Assembly (NCBI GenBank): GCA_947579605.1
Contig: OX388320.1
Span: forward strand, 744,001 to 808,000
Reading direction: 5' to 3'
Length of the DNA stretch: 64,000 nucleotides
Origin: Athripsodes cinereus
Lineage: Eukaryota; Arthropoda; Insecta; Trichoptera; Leptoceridae
Shown: positions 32,986 through 42,709 of the stretch, in pieces
How the letters are laid out: the number at the start of each line of letters is the position of its first letter
How positions within the stretch are numbered: position 1 is the stretch's first letter
Notes under the pieces: generated by a model
Told to the model about the DNA's origin: nothing
The model's input: the letters and a program-made list of their open reading frames with translations, nothing else
The model's database searches: none
Position numbers and translations under genes: made by a program

Positions 32986-33508
32986 GACGTCTCTACAATA
33001 CAACGAAAATATATGGTTTTAATGAATTCATCGTGTTCCATTTCAATTCAAACTGCTGTGGCCATTTTGCATGTTGATGTTAAAAAATTCAACGTTTTAT
33101 TTGTTTGAAATACAGCTCATATTAATCGCAGTATTTCAGGGAAATGAAATTAATTGCAGTATGTGTGTATTTACTGCGTAACGAATACCAATATGAAATA
33201 TTTCATTTCATTTTTTTTTATTTTATATGTGGTGTTTATAAGTATGCGTTGTGATTTGTTAAATAAGAACATTGAAAGAAAGACATTTATAATATAAAAA
33301 AAAATCATTGAAAAGAATTAAGTCGGATTCTGTTATATTTAACAATAAAGGAAAGAGTTCTTTACAAGAACATCCAAGAATTGAAAATAAGTAGGTAATT
33401 AAATACATAATATTCATAGACAATTAACACAACTCGAGTTAGTCCCAAACTAATATATGAATCTTTTATCATGGGTACTAGTGCGATAATACCTATGTAC
33501 AGTATACA
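32986..33508. other. AT-rich spacer
   Basis: Nothing recognised. Confidence 0.45.
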
Positions 33509-34000
33509 ATGCTATACTATACTATACCCTCACGCCATGTCCCAGGAGGGGTAGGCAGAGAGAACGGAACGCCATATAGATCTATCCTTACATACTTCTT
33601 TCGCTTCCTCTACATTCATCCAGTTTCTCATACATGCACGCCGATTTCTCTTACTCAGCACGCGTCCGTCCTTAAGAATTTTGGCCACGTGATCAAGCCA
33701 CGTGGTTCTTGGACGTCCGCGCTTCCTCACATCCCTTCTTTCAGATAAATACATCCTCTTCGTCATCCTTTCATCTTGCATTCGTTCAAACCATCTCAAC
33801 TTGTTTACACGCATTTTGTCCACAACACTCCTCTCACATCCGCTCATTCTCCTGATATCCTCATTCTTCACTCTATCTCGCAATGTTTTACCAACCATTC
33901 TTCTCAGTGAACGCATCTCCACAGCATTTATTCCACTCTTGGAGTTGTTTTTCACAAGTTTCGTTTGCATACATGCATACAATATACAATGCATTTAACA
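33509..34000 (-). pseudogene. RTE-type LINE C-terminal end, 154-codon frame
   Basis: The minus-strand frame 33530-33994 holds EMRSLRRMVGKTLRDRVKNE, DIRRMSGCERSVVDKMRVN, KLRWFERMQDERMTKRMYL, RKRGRPRTTWLDHV and ACMRNWMNVEEAKEVCKDR, then SVLSAYPSWDMA and a stop. This is the region after the RT core of an RTE-like LINE. The tail is GGGTATAGTATAGTATAGC. It is a 5'-truncated copy; the first ~25 residues are flanking sequence or decayed. RWFERM lacks the GHV usually seen here (compare RWFGHVERM in the 53.7-kb copy), a small in-frame deletion. Confidence 0.8.
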
Positions 34001-34025
34001 CATATACATGTAACACCCATTTTAC

Positions 34026-34165
34026 ATATTAAATTCAACGATGAAGGGTGCTACTCATTCTGACTGTTTTAATTTTATTGATACGAAGAGGACAGCTTAA
34101 ATTTTTATCACATGTAGCTGGTCTGCTGGCTATCTCACTCGTGAAACTTGCTGTTTTGGTATAGT
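34026..34165 (+). repeat. SINE-like repeat (RTE-tailed)
   Basis: TATTAAATTCAACGATGAAG, ATACGAAGAGGACAGC, GTAGCTGGTCTGCTGGC, TCTCACTCGTGAAACTTGC and TTTTGGTATAGTA match the family order. Confidence 0.7.
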
Positions 34166-34663
34166 ACCTACCTTCATTCATATTATGAGTCACTTGAAGG
34201 GAGTACATTCGAGTTTCTCTATTTACTTAAGGGTGTGATTGATGCAATCATCAAAATAGTGATCCCTAATACATTTTGATAAAACTTAGAAACGTCTCAT
34301 CAAATTACGTCACCATTTCCTTATTATGGCTTAACAAACAACACTCTCGAATAATAATATCTATATGCTTATAATAATATCCTCCTCGCTTCCTTTATTT
34401 GAACTATCAAGCAATACAAAATAATAGTACCTACATAGATATATCTCCAATAAGTTCGATACTATATTTTATTAGAGATGATACGGACATCTGGTAATTA
34501 TTTGGTATCCGACCTTTTCGGTCTTATTTTTTAGGCGTTGTTGAAACGATATCTTTGTTAGATATTTCTTTAGTAAAAGACTTCTATTTTTATCCGTTTA
34601 AGCTTATGACAATTTATAATTTAATTGTTGAAGGCTGTCTGTGTTTACACTGTAAAAATTCAT
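34166..34663. other. AT-rich spacer
   Basis: Nothing recognised. Confidence 0.45.
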
Positions 34664-34810
34664 ATTAAATAATTTATAAATAATTAAACACTTATATTTA
34701 TTTAAACTCTAACTCTATTTAGTACTCTTGAGAATGCCCATTGAAGTGGGCGAAAACGTTAGAGTTTAAATAAATATAGTGAAAAGTGTTTTTAATTATT
34801 TATAAATTAA
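34664..34810 (+). mobile_element. Penelope-type pLTR-like foldback with hammerhead-like core
   Basis: Arms of about 48 bp (34664-34713 and 34757-34810) are near-complementary, with a few indels. The core reads CTTGAGAATG, a GCCCATTGAAGTGGGC hairpin (34735-34750) and GAAAACG (34752-34758). Hairpin and GAAA box fit a hammerhead; the CUGAUGA box is degenerate. The right arm cuts into a minus-strand R1-like fragment. Confidence 0.5.
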
Positions 34811-35070
34811 GTAGTCAGTACTTCTAAGCCAGAATTGGTATCTCCGATCTTAATAATATCAGTGGGCGGTAGACCCGGTTGACGTAACAGATCCCACCTT
34901 GAGATCCATACACCGTCGAATACCTTAAAGCGCGCAGCATTTGTGATATTCAAAAACACTTTCCCAAAGCAGATGGGTCGAGGAGTGTCGACAGTCATAC
35001 CCAGAATCATTTTATTAGGTGTTTGGGTTTCGGACAGTAGTACAATATCCGATCGGATTTTGTATGATTG
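34811..35070 (-). pseudogene. R1-like ORF2 C-terminal fragment
   Basis: Minus-strand frame contains MTVDTPRPICFGKVFLN and SRWDLLRQPGLPPTD. It aligns with the end of the R1-like ORF2 at 36084 (MTPDTPRPVWFGELTLN, DRWELLRRPGSAPAD). About 70-80 codons remain. Its stop codon lies in the neighbouring inverted repeat, so the gene was interrupted there. The extra N-terminal part of the open frame (to 35136) is unassigned. Confidence 0.75.
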
Positions 35071-35174
35071 CTCGATATGCATCCAAATTTTCTTTTCTCC
35101 AATCTTTATCCAATCAAAACTTTCCGAAACATACATACGTGTAGTGTTAGTGTGCTTATAGAGCTTGTAAATTC

Positions 35175-35325
35175 AACACAAATGATACTATGGTTGGCTG
35201 GAAGACGTCGCTCTGCAACATATTCGCCATTTGACAGAACACTGCTTATATCACGTGAAAATAATTATTATACTATTAATTATTTCGTAAATAAAACTTT
35301 ACTACTATTTCTATCGTAAGTGTTC
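35175..35325 (+). repeat. LINE 3' tail, related to 19276-19425
   Basis: ATGGTTGGCTGGAAGACGTC, GCTCTGCAACATATTCGCC, TTTGACAGAACAC and AATAAAACTTTACTACTATT parallel the other copy. Confidence 0.55.
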
Positions 35326-35990
35326 AATTTACATTTTTAATCTAATGCAATAGTTAATTGTGAAAAAGAAACAAAATTCACAAAAATAAACAGCATAGCA
35401 GAAGACAAATGTGCAACCGTGAGATATTTTTAATATCCTTTTTAGGATCTTGCCGAATATCTGGTATAAAGCATCCTACCACACATTAAGGGTTGCACCC
35501 TCCCTCACCCATGGATGTTGCAGGAATGTCAATTCCCATGTCATCCATACTCTTCATGCAAATTCTTCTCAAGGAAGGGCTCAAGGTTCGCCTGAAGGGC
35601 TATCCCCGACAAAATCCTCCCCAAAATTAAATACAACCGTTAATGTCCACCGACTCCATTGTTTACAAAAGAACTTAAAATTAACTTACAGTTACGTATT
35701 TACTACGTACTAGTTGTTAGCCTAAATTATACAAAATATCTTAAGACTAGATTGAAATTCTTAAAACTAGTTGCATTTCATAGCCACAATCAATTACACA
35801 AGCAGTTTCTTCTAACCGTAGTGTATAATATGTTTAGTATATTTGTAATCATAAAAGAAATTGATCATTACATGCAAAACACACACAACAAATGAAAGTG
35901 GTAGGAAAATCACAAGTTAGGGTCCAATCATTCTCTCTTTCTGTGTTTGGAAGCCGGTTGCATCAAGCGATTGATCCTAAAAAAAAAAAA
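35326..35990. other. AT-rich spacer
   Basis: Two short plus frames (35450-35713 and 35659-35895) have no domain. A 12-base A run at 35979-35990 borders the R1-like element. Confidence 0.45.
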
Positions 35991-36083
35991 AGGAATACCT
36001 CCCTTTATTGGAGGAAAGGACGTCACAAACAAAGTGAGTTCGGTAAGGTCAAAAGGTCTCTGTAATCATACTGGAAAAACGGA

Positions 36084-39000
36084 CTAAAAAGCATCAGCGG
36101 GAGCGGACCCAGGTCGTCTAAGGAGTTCCCACCTGTCCCTCCAGGACTCGGCGAACTTTCGAAAATTCTTGAAATTATCTGGATTCAATGTGAGCTCACC
36201 AAACCAGACTGGTCTTGGGGTGTCTGGAGTCATACTATCAATCATTTCTCTTCTCGCCTCGTCCATAATTGTGCATTCCCAAAGGATATGCTCTGCATAC
36301 TGGGCACCACCACCACAGGGACACCATGGTTCTTCTACAAGGTTCAGCTCAAAGAGTTTTCCCTTGAGATCTCCATGACCTGTGACTAACTGAGTCATAA
36401 AATGATCCAGAGCAATAAACCTTCGCTTCATTCGGACTCTGACATCAGGAAAGAATTTGTAAACGAGTCTGCCACTTCTCCCCGAATCCCATCTCTCCTG
36501 CCAAACATCCATCGTTTTCTCGCTGATCATCCTAAGTGCAGTGTTTGTATCCTGTCTTCTTGTCCCTCGAATGACAACCATGCCAAAATGTACTGCAGTT
36601 CCATCTGCACACAGGCTGCGACGAGCTGCCCGCTCCAAGACCTCCAGATCTGCTGGGAGAACACCTGCAATAATGGGCAAACCCTCAGTTGCGGCAGTCC
36701 GATATGCCCCTACCAATGCCAAAAGACAAGTCCTCTGTCCTCTTAGTAAGGCCAGTGCAACACAGCCAACATTCAATCTGTGCGACCACACCCTCGCAGC
36801 ATATGTTATCTGAGCTACGTATGTTGCTTTATAAATGGTCAACATTGTTTTAGGTTTAAATCCCCAGGTCCCTCTACTGAGTTTCCTTAGAGTTACAAAT
36901 AAGGATCTGGCCTTTTCTGAGATCATTCTAGCATGATGCATAAAGGAGAAACGCCGGTCCAGGTACACCCCCAAATAGCGGAAGTCCTCAACGAGTCTCA
37001 CAGATTGATGCCCCATCCTTAAAGTTGGATTACGATTACGACTCAGATCACCCTTCATAAGCATCGCTGCGGTCTTGGCTGCTGAAAATTCCAGACGATT
37101 CAGAGCACCCCATTCGAGAACTCGACTAATAGCAACAGAAAAAGAATTCTCAATTGCCGCTCTTGTCTCACCAGCCACAAGCAGAAGAGCATCGTCGGCA
37201 TACGCAATTATTGTTACTGATTTTGGTAATCTCATGGTAAGCAGGTCGTCAAAAAGAACATTCCACAAGTATGGGCCGAGAACTGAGCCCTGTGGGCATC
37301 CCATAGTAACCTCTCTAGAAACGATGTGTCCAGCATATGTAATTGTAACAGAGCGATCTCGAAAATAGTCCGAAATAATCCCGAAAAGACTAGCAGGACA
37401 CCCTCTGGCTTTAAGCTTAGAAAGAATGAGGGGCCACCAAGCATTGTCAAAAGCACCCGAAATGTCGAGAAAAACGCCCAGTACATACTTTTCTCTTCTG
37501 TTATTCTTCCATTTCATACATTCTAAAATGGCATGTTCAGTGGATACGCCCCGACGAAATCCAAACTGATTCAAACTGCCCATTGACAAAACAATTTCCA
37601 ATCTATTCCTAACAAGTATTTCCAGGATCTTACCAAAAGCCGGAAGCAATGTGATAGGTCGATAAGCCTTGATATCTGATAGTGGTCTGTCGTTTCCTTT
37701 GGGTATAACCTTCAGTAAGCCTCTCTTCCATTCCCTCGGGAAAATACATCTTCTCAAACAAATTTGCATCAGAGATTGAACTTTATCAGGACAAGTCTCC
37801 CAAACTTTCTTAACAATCACTCCTGTTATTCTGTCCAACCCAGGAGCCTTACGTGGACCAAGACCTGAAATTATTTCATTTAGTTCCTCTGTTGTTACCA
37901 GAGGTACTTGCTGTGTGTCATTATTGCTTAGCGGGGGGCATCGAGCAAGAATTCTCATACGACTGTGCAATACAGAATCCTTCTCCATCGAGTCCAAAGG
38001 AATGAGGCCGTCCAACATTGTTTTCAAAGTTGAGTCTATATCAAGTGTTTCCAAACCATCCTTTACAATGCTAGACATATAGCAATCAGCACTCCGTCCT
38101 TCTCGTATTATTGTCCGAGTTACAGACCAAGGTTCAGCATTACCAACCTCAGTTATCCATTCTCTCCAGGAGCTTGATTTAGCCTGCCTGATCGCCTGGT
38201 GATATTCCCGGCGAGCTCGACACAAGTTTTCGCGGAGATTGTGCGCAATATCTGAATCCACAGGAATACGACCGCCACGCACGTGTCCATACCTTCGTTC
38301 CGCAGTTTTATAAGTTCGCCGAAAGTGAGACAGACCAGAATTCCACCAAGAAGCTGATCCACTGGCTTTGCAAGGCTTACTCCGGCCCAAGGCTACAGAA
38401 GAGGCTCGTACCACTGCTCTGTTAAAGAAATCCCCTAGACTATCAGGCGACTCGATTGATACCATTCCAAAATCCTCAAGTTCTTTCTTCAAAACAACTG
38501 AGAAATAATTCCAGTTACAATTTTTTGTTTTAAAGCTCCAAAGGTGACTTGGTTCTTGGATTAGATGACCACCAACCTTCATGGTTATCAGGCGATGGTC
38601 ACTAGAAATTGTGGCATTATGGACTTTCCAGCAGGATAATTCAGTTATTATTTCATCGGAACACAGAGACAAATCAATGCAACTCTCACCCATTACTCCA
38701 GCAAAAGTAGACAGTTGTCCAGGAACATTCAGGATATGCAAATTGTGAGAGGATAAAAACTCCTCAACTATGCGCCCACTTCCATTTCTATCTGAACCTG
38801 GCCTATCAAACCAGAGTGTAGAGCGGGCATTAAAATCCCCTCCCACTAAGACTGGTCTACCGTGGAGAGTTCTCAGAACTTCACTCAATCCATGAATATG
38901 TTGACCAATAGGATCAGAGTATTTAAAATAAACTGACACTAAAAATATTTCCTTTCCCTTCATGTTCAAACATATACAGGAACGATATTCATTGGATAGA

Positions 39001-39248
39001 CTATCGATGTACAGTGGTCGTACAATAGAACTATTGATTAAGAATCCGGCAGAAGGAGATGGTCCTTTTTCAATAGCAATAATAGGACTTCTTAATCCGC
39101 TTGTCTTACCTCTAAAAGTATACTGCTCTTGGATCATCATCACGGGTAGCTCATTCTCCTGCATATAGTTAATAGCTTCTAATGTTGCAGCTTTTGAGCG
39201 CCCCAGATTTATTTGTCCTACAACAATGATTCTATTAGACGCAGCCAT
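36084..39248 (-). CDS. R1-like ORF2: endonuclease and reverse transcriptase, about 1054 aa
   Basis: ORF2 nicks target DNA and primes reverse transcription there. Start chosen at ATG 39246-39248 (MAASNR), which overlaps the ORF1 stop; an upstream in-frame ATG at 39306-39308 would add 20 residues. Visible from the N-terminus: apurinic-type endonuclease with QIN (residues 12-14), E41, GGDFN (about 136-140) and SSDH (about 215); RT with RKAPGLDRITG, YRPITLLPAFGK, NQFGFRRGVSTEHA, LDISGAFDNAWW, GCPQGSVLGP and catalytic YADD (about 680); C-terminal Cys/His knuckle CPCGGG...HILWEC (about 970), as in R1/TRAS/SART proteins. No stop or frameshift. Catalytic residues are present, so the protein may be functional although the element lacks its 5' end. 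Confidence 0.9.
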   Translation of the reverse strand: MAASNRIIVVGQINLGRSKAATLEAINYMQENELPVMMIQEQYTFRGKTSGLRSPIIAIEKGPSPSAGFLINSSIVRPLYIDSLSNEYRSCICLNMKGKEIFLVSVYFKYSDPIGQHIHGLSEVLRTLHGRPVLVGGDFNARSTLWFDRPGSDRNGSGRIVEEFLSSHNLHILNVPGQLSTFAGVMGESCIDLSLCSDEIITELSCWKVHNATISSDHRLITMKVGGHLIQEPSHLWSFKTKNCNWNYFSVVLKKELEDFGMVSIESPDSLGDFFNRAVVRASSVALGRSKPCKASGSASWWNSGLSHFRRTYKTAERRYGHVRGGRIPVDSDIAHNLRENLCRARREYHQAIRQAKSSSWREWITEVGNAEPWSVTRTIIREGRSADCYMSSIVKDGLETLDIDSTLKTMLDGLIPLDSMEKDSVLHSRMRILARCPPLSNNDTQQVPLVTTEELNEIISGLGPRKAPGLDRITGVIVKKVWETCPDKVQSLMQICLRRCIFPREWKRGLLKVIPKGNDRPLSDIKAYRPITLLPAFGKILEILVRNRLEIVLSMGSLNQFGFRRGVSTEHAILECMKWKNNRREKYVLGVFLDISGAFDNAWWPLILSKLKARGCPASLFGIISDYFRDRSVTITYAGHIVSREVTMGCPQGSVLGPYLWNVLFDDLLTMRLPKSVTIIAYADDALLLVAGETRAAIENSFSVAISRVLEWGALNRLEFSAAKTAAMLMKGDLSRNRNPTLRMGHQSVRLVEDFRYLGVYLDRRFSFMHHARMISEKARSLFVTLRKLSRGTWGFKPKTMLTIYKATYVAQITYAARVWSHRLNVGCVALALLRGQRTCLLALVGAYRTAATEGLPIIAGVLPADLEVLERAARRSLCADGTAVHFGMVVIRGTRRQDTNTALRMISEKTMDVWQERWDSGRSGRLVYKFFPDVRVRMKRRFIALDHFMTQLVTGHGDLKGKLFELNLVEEPWCPCGGGAQYAEHILWECTIMDEARREMIDSMTPDTPRPVWFGELTLNPDNFKNFRKFAESWRDRWELLRRPGSAPADAF

Positions 39249-39942
39249 AGTCAGTGGAACTAATGATCCTCTCAATAGCCGCCTTTTGAGCTGGACAATT
39301 TCTATCACCTGTCAGATGGTCATCACCTTTTTTCCGAAAGCGCACACAGCTTGCACAAACTCCTGGCTTGCTTTTGTTTGGACAATTATCATCCTTATGT
39401 CCTTCCAATGCACAGTGCTTACAAATTTCACTCTTATTTGTGCAGTCTTTCTGGCTGTGACCGTATATTTGACACCTAAAACATCTTGTTGCTCCGACAA
39501 AATCTCTAACTCTACAAGAATTCCATCCAATGAAAATGTTGCCTTGGTTTATAAGAAGCGATCTGACTTCAGCACTACACAATAGAATTGAGCCACAGAA
39601 AGGTTTGTCTCTTGGCCCAAACTTTGCAATTCTTCTAGTTGAGGCTAGGAAAGCTTCCTCAGAGATTTTGCCCTCCAGATTAATCTTATATATATCCCGC
39701 AAGAGGTCCTGGTCATTTATACTACTAGGAACATCGTGTATTACAACTCTAGGAAGTCTTGCCTTGGGAATCGCCGCTGAGAAACCACCATTCTTCAGTT
39801 TTTCAGATGTAAGTATGTTGCCTGCTCCTTCCTTGCTCGAAGTTTCGATGAGAATGCCAGCACCTCTAGAGCGTCTCAAACGTACCACCTGAAAGCCATC
39901 TGTTACCGGGTCAAGAATTTTTCTTACCTGTTCTTTCATCAT
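39235..39942 (-). CDS. R1-like ORF1 (gag-like), N-terminally truncated, 235 aa
   Basis: RNA-binding partner of ORF2 that forms the retroelement particle. The C-terminal part has three zinc knuckles as in R1-clade ORF1: CFRCQIYGHSQKDC (about residue 154), CKHCALEGHKDDNC (about 171) and CASC...GDRNC (about 194). Before them is a PRVVIHDVP-type segment typical of these proteins. Family members are usually 400-500 residues, so roughly half is missing; the methionine at 39942 is merely the first in the open frame. The stop overlaps the ORF2 ATG by 14 bases (ATGGCTGCGTCTAA), suggesting coupled translation by reinitiation. Confidence 0.8.
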   Translation of the reverse strand: MMKEQVRKILDPVTDGFQVVRLRRSRGAGILIETSSKEGAGNILTSEKLKNGGFSAAIPKARLPRVVIHDVPSSINDQDLLRDIYKINLEGKISEEAFLASTRRIAKFGPRDKPFCGSILLCSAEVRSLLINQGNIFIGWNSCRVRDFVGATRCFRCQIYGHSQKDCTNKSEICKHCALEGHKDDNCPNKSKPGVCASCVRFRKKGDDHLTGDRNCPAQKAAIERIISSTDYGCV

Positions 39943-39955
39943 CCTACCAAAACAA

Positions 39956-40974
39956 TATCCGTTACATAACTATAATACACACTTAAAGTATCGGATATAT
40001 AGGTACTATTATAGTACATTATTGCTATTTGGTCGCCACAGTCCTTTATAGGTTTCCCTTCATTTCCTGCGTATCTTATTTACTTATACCTATAGTACGA
40101 CTGGCTGTCGTCTCTGTGTGTGTATGGTAGGTACGTAGTATGTTATATTATATTAGGTATAGTGATCCCGTCTCATTCAGCATTTAATTGCTGGTTCCAC
40201 GTTTAGAAGGTACTAGTTACACTATATTATTATTTTGTTTACTATCTAAGGGTGTATGGTAGGTGGTGTGTATGTGTTGTAGGCGGATTGAGATGATCTG
40301 TCGTTTTCCAAAATATCTGAGCTCTGTATGTCGATTGAAAGTTGTCATTACGAGCTTCTATAGATTGTTGATAATACCAGACATGGCTTATCCGAATAAT
40401 ATTACATACCTATCTGAGTTGCATTTGCTAAAAAAAAAACACGAGTTTTTATGTCCTCTTCTACATGATGGCGAAATTATAATATATATCTATGATCATC
40501 TTTATAAATAATTATTTTTATATGTATAAATATATATGGATAATTTGTAAAGCACCGTTTACTCATAACATGACCTCAAAGGCTTCGTATTGTACGTCTA
40601 TCGTCCGAAGTTTCCAGCAAAAAGGTGAGTTTTCACCTTAAATTATGTAACTAAATCGTAATAAAGTTCTTCTCCCATCGCAACTGTTTTCGCCAATGAC
40701 ACAATTCCGTATTAAAACAAAAAAAGACATCATTTTATTTACTTCAAAGTAACGTGCTAACGAAAAAAATACAAATTTACGAATTATTGCATTAATTTTT
40801 TTTATTAAGTAGGTACCAAATGTTTCTCCAAAATGAGATATTGCTTCTAGGTTCTTCTTAAAAAAACTGATCATCTCAATCAGCTCACCACAAGGTATTG
40901 TTATATCTATTATGTGCAGCTTTTGCCCCTTGCCTTTAGTACATAGTAGGTAGTGACCGAGTTGAGGGTGTTAA
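39956..40974. other. AT-rich spacer with a small LINE remnant
   Basis: 40555-40600 (TTTACTCATAACATGACCTC, AAAGGCTTCG) resembles 301-345 and may be a minus-strand RTE-like scrap. Otherwise no gene. Several GTAGGTA motifs are scattered here. Confidence 0.4.
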
Positions 40975-41045
40975 GGGAGTGGGTTGTTTGGGTCACCCCC
41001 CGGTGTTAATTGGGGGCAGTGCAACATGTGCCACATGGGGTACAC
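40975..41045. other. Short GC-rich islet of unknown nature
   Basis: GAGTGGGTTGTTTGGGTC, CACCCCCCGGTGTTAATTG, GGGGCAGTGCAACATGTGCC and ACATGGGGTACACTAC stand out from the AT-rich background. CACCCCCCGGTG is nearly self-complementary. No frame or known repeat. Confidence 0.4.
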
Positions 41046-41373
41046 TACACAACAACATAATTATTATTATATATAGATATTATTAATATTGTATCCATTT
41101 TATTACATAGTTATTATCTACTAAATACTATTAATGCAACGGTGCTGTTGTTGAAAGGATTGTCTATCTGGGGACACTACACTACATATAGATTATTAGA
41201 TATTATATTTTGACCAGGACGTTTTCTGTTTGTTATATAGTAGATTCGATTTAATTATTTTCTACCAAAGGTTGCAGAAGTGTATGCTTCACAAGTTCAG
41301 GAATTTCGATCATCTCCTCTGAACCAATATTAATTTGCTTTAACCATTGCAATATTGTTGAGACAACGGACAG
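41046..41373. other. AT-rich spacer
   Basis: Nothing recognised; a 74-codon minus frame at 41251-41475 runs into the next element and has no domain. Confidence 0.45.
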
Positions 41374-41584
41374 CAGGGCTACTCTTGACAAAACTAAACA
41401 CGATCTTAATCTAGTCTTGATCTTGATCGTACGACGCACGAAGTGACTATTGGCCAAAAATACACGCAGACCCATCGCGCGTTAGCGGTGGCGCGGTGTT
41501 TTTGACCATAGTCCCTTCGTGCGTCGTATGATTAAGATCAAGACTAGATTAAGATCGTGTTTAGTTTTGTCGAGAGTAGCCCTG
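41374..41584. mobile_element. Foldback MITE with ~90-bp arms
   Basis: Left arm begins CAGGGCTACTCTTGACAAAA; the reverse complement of the right arm begins CAGGGCTACTCTCGACAAAA. The arms stay closely matched through GATCTTAATCTAGTCTTGAT and ACGACGCACGAAG to a GC-rich centre (CCCATCGCGCGTTAGCGGTG, about 41471-41495). CAG flanks both sides (41371-41373; 41585-41587), a possible 3-bp duplication. No coding capacity; superfamily uncertain. Confidence 0.8.
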
Positions 41585-41934
41585 CAGAATTTGATAATCG
41601 CAGTTTCTATTTTTGTGTACTCTCTGTTAGTATATTATTTTCAATGAAATTGATAATTTGCGAAATAAACAAAGCATTTTAAAATTTAACTTCCATGTCA
41701 TCAACTTTAGATAATTTCTTACCAATATTACATTTAACGTACCAGGGTAATGATGTATCTACATTTGTATGCAGAGAATTTTCCAATGTTTTGTATTACT
41801 TGACATCAACAATTCAATCGAGTTTCTGTTATATTTCTTATAAATTTTTCAGACAGATATTTTTTTTTAAATTGTGTTTAATTGTGTCGGTGCACATTTA
41901 GTAGAATAAGGTAAACTGAAAACAGTGTTTCTTT
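41585..41934. other. AT-rich spacer
   Basis: A 68-codon frame at 41695-41901 has no motif. Confidence 0.45.
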
Positions 41935-42090
41935 CTTATGTATTTATTTATTTATTCATTCTTTACTGTACATTGATAACAAACAAATACATAAGAGGTA
42001 TACATTCAAATTAAATACAATAAATATACAGAGGGCGAGTTTATCGCAAAGGCTCTCTTCTCTCAATCTCTTCCAACTAACCCAAAATTT
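41935..42090 (-). repeat. LINE 3' tail with (AAATA)n end
   Basis: TTATTTATTTATTCATTCTT then TACTGTACATTGATAACAA; a second copy of this terminus is at 52980-53060. The inner end GTTTATCGCAAAGG...CTCTTCCAACTAACCCA is shared with 5460-5500. Confidence 0.6.
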
Positions 42091-42260
42091 ACCATTCTTC
42101 TATAAATTATAAATCGTGAGAGAGACGTCTTTCCACTTATCAGGTCATAATTCAGGTCAGGTCACTTTTAAATTGGGCAATGCATTGTTTTCTTGTAATA
42201 TTGTTGATATTTTTTGTCTCTATGATTTTATTGGTGCACAACTTGTAAAACTCCATAATT
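42091..42260. other. AT-rich spacer
   Basis: Nothing recognised. Confidence 0.4.
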
Positions 42261-42441
42261 TTAATTTATAAATTACAATTTATTTGTTTTACAAAAAATA
42301 TTTTAAATAATTTGACATATGTTTCGGCTGCAATGCCATAATCATACTCTATTAGTATGATTATGGCATTGCAGCCGAAACATATGTCACATTATTTAAA
42401 ATATTTTTTGTAAAACAAATAAATTGTAATTTATAAATTAA
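42261..42441. mobile_element. 88-bp near-perfect palindrome, Penelope pLTR-like
   Basis: Arms 42261-42348 and 42354-42441 are reverse complements with one mismatch that I can find; the loop is CTATT. Each arm contains GGCATTGCAGCCGAAACATA: a GGC...GCC hairpin followed by GAAAC, as in the 3' half of a hammerhead core. An ATGATTA lies where CUGAUGA is expected. The A-run after 42441 could be a tail. Confidence 0.8.
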
Positions 42442-42709
42442 AAAAAAAAAGATATTTTTTGTATTTATTTTTGTGTGTTGTCTGAAGTATGTAACTGTCT
42501 ATAAATAAATAAATAAATAATAAACCTGACTTATTGACAAGTATTCAACTGGTTATATAGTTATACAAGAGAAATACAGGTATTTCTTATTTTTCTGGAA
42601 AATTACCTTTTATTTATTTTTCCTTTAAAAGCTGCTATCGAAAGTTCTTCTCTGTTGTTATGTTACAATGCAGGGTCGAATCAATTATTTTTATATCCCA
42701 TCTCGGACA
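42442..42709. other. AT-rich spacer
   Basis: Includes an (ATAA)n stretch at 42502-42523, possibly another retroposon tail. Confidence 0.4.

Larger units (their letters stand above)
35991..39955 (-). mobile_element. 5'-truncated R1-clade non-LTR retrotransposon
   Basis: Minus-strand element with ORF1 remnant, overlapping ORF2 and a short 3' UTR (36083 down to about 35991) that has a CCTCC-AATAAAG-GGAGG hairpin. ORF1 lacks its N-terminal half, and an in-frame stop lies a few codons upstream of 39942, so the copy is truncated or rearranged at about 39955. R1-clade members often insert at fixed targets; the flanks here show neither 28S rDNA nor TTAGG repeats that I can see. No clear target duplication. 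Confidence 0.8.

Noticed and set aside
33702..33998. 98-codon plus-strand frame
   Set aside because: Antisense shadow of the RTE LINE end; the same happens at 54006-54275.
35991..36083. Insertion of the R1-like element in 28S rDNA or telomeric repeats
   Set aside because: Neither rDNA nor TTAGG repeats are visible in the flanks.
36169..39892. Plus-strand frames of 66-120 codons over the R1-like element
   Set aside because: Antisense shadows of ORF1 and ORF2.
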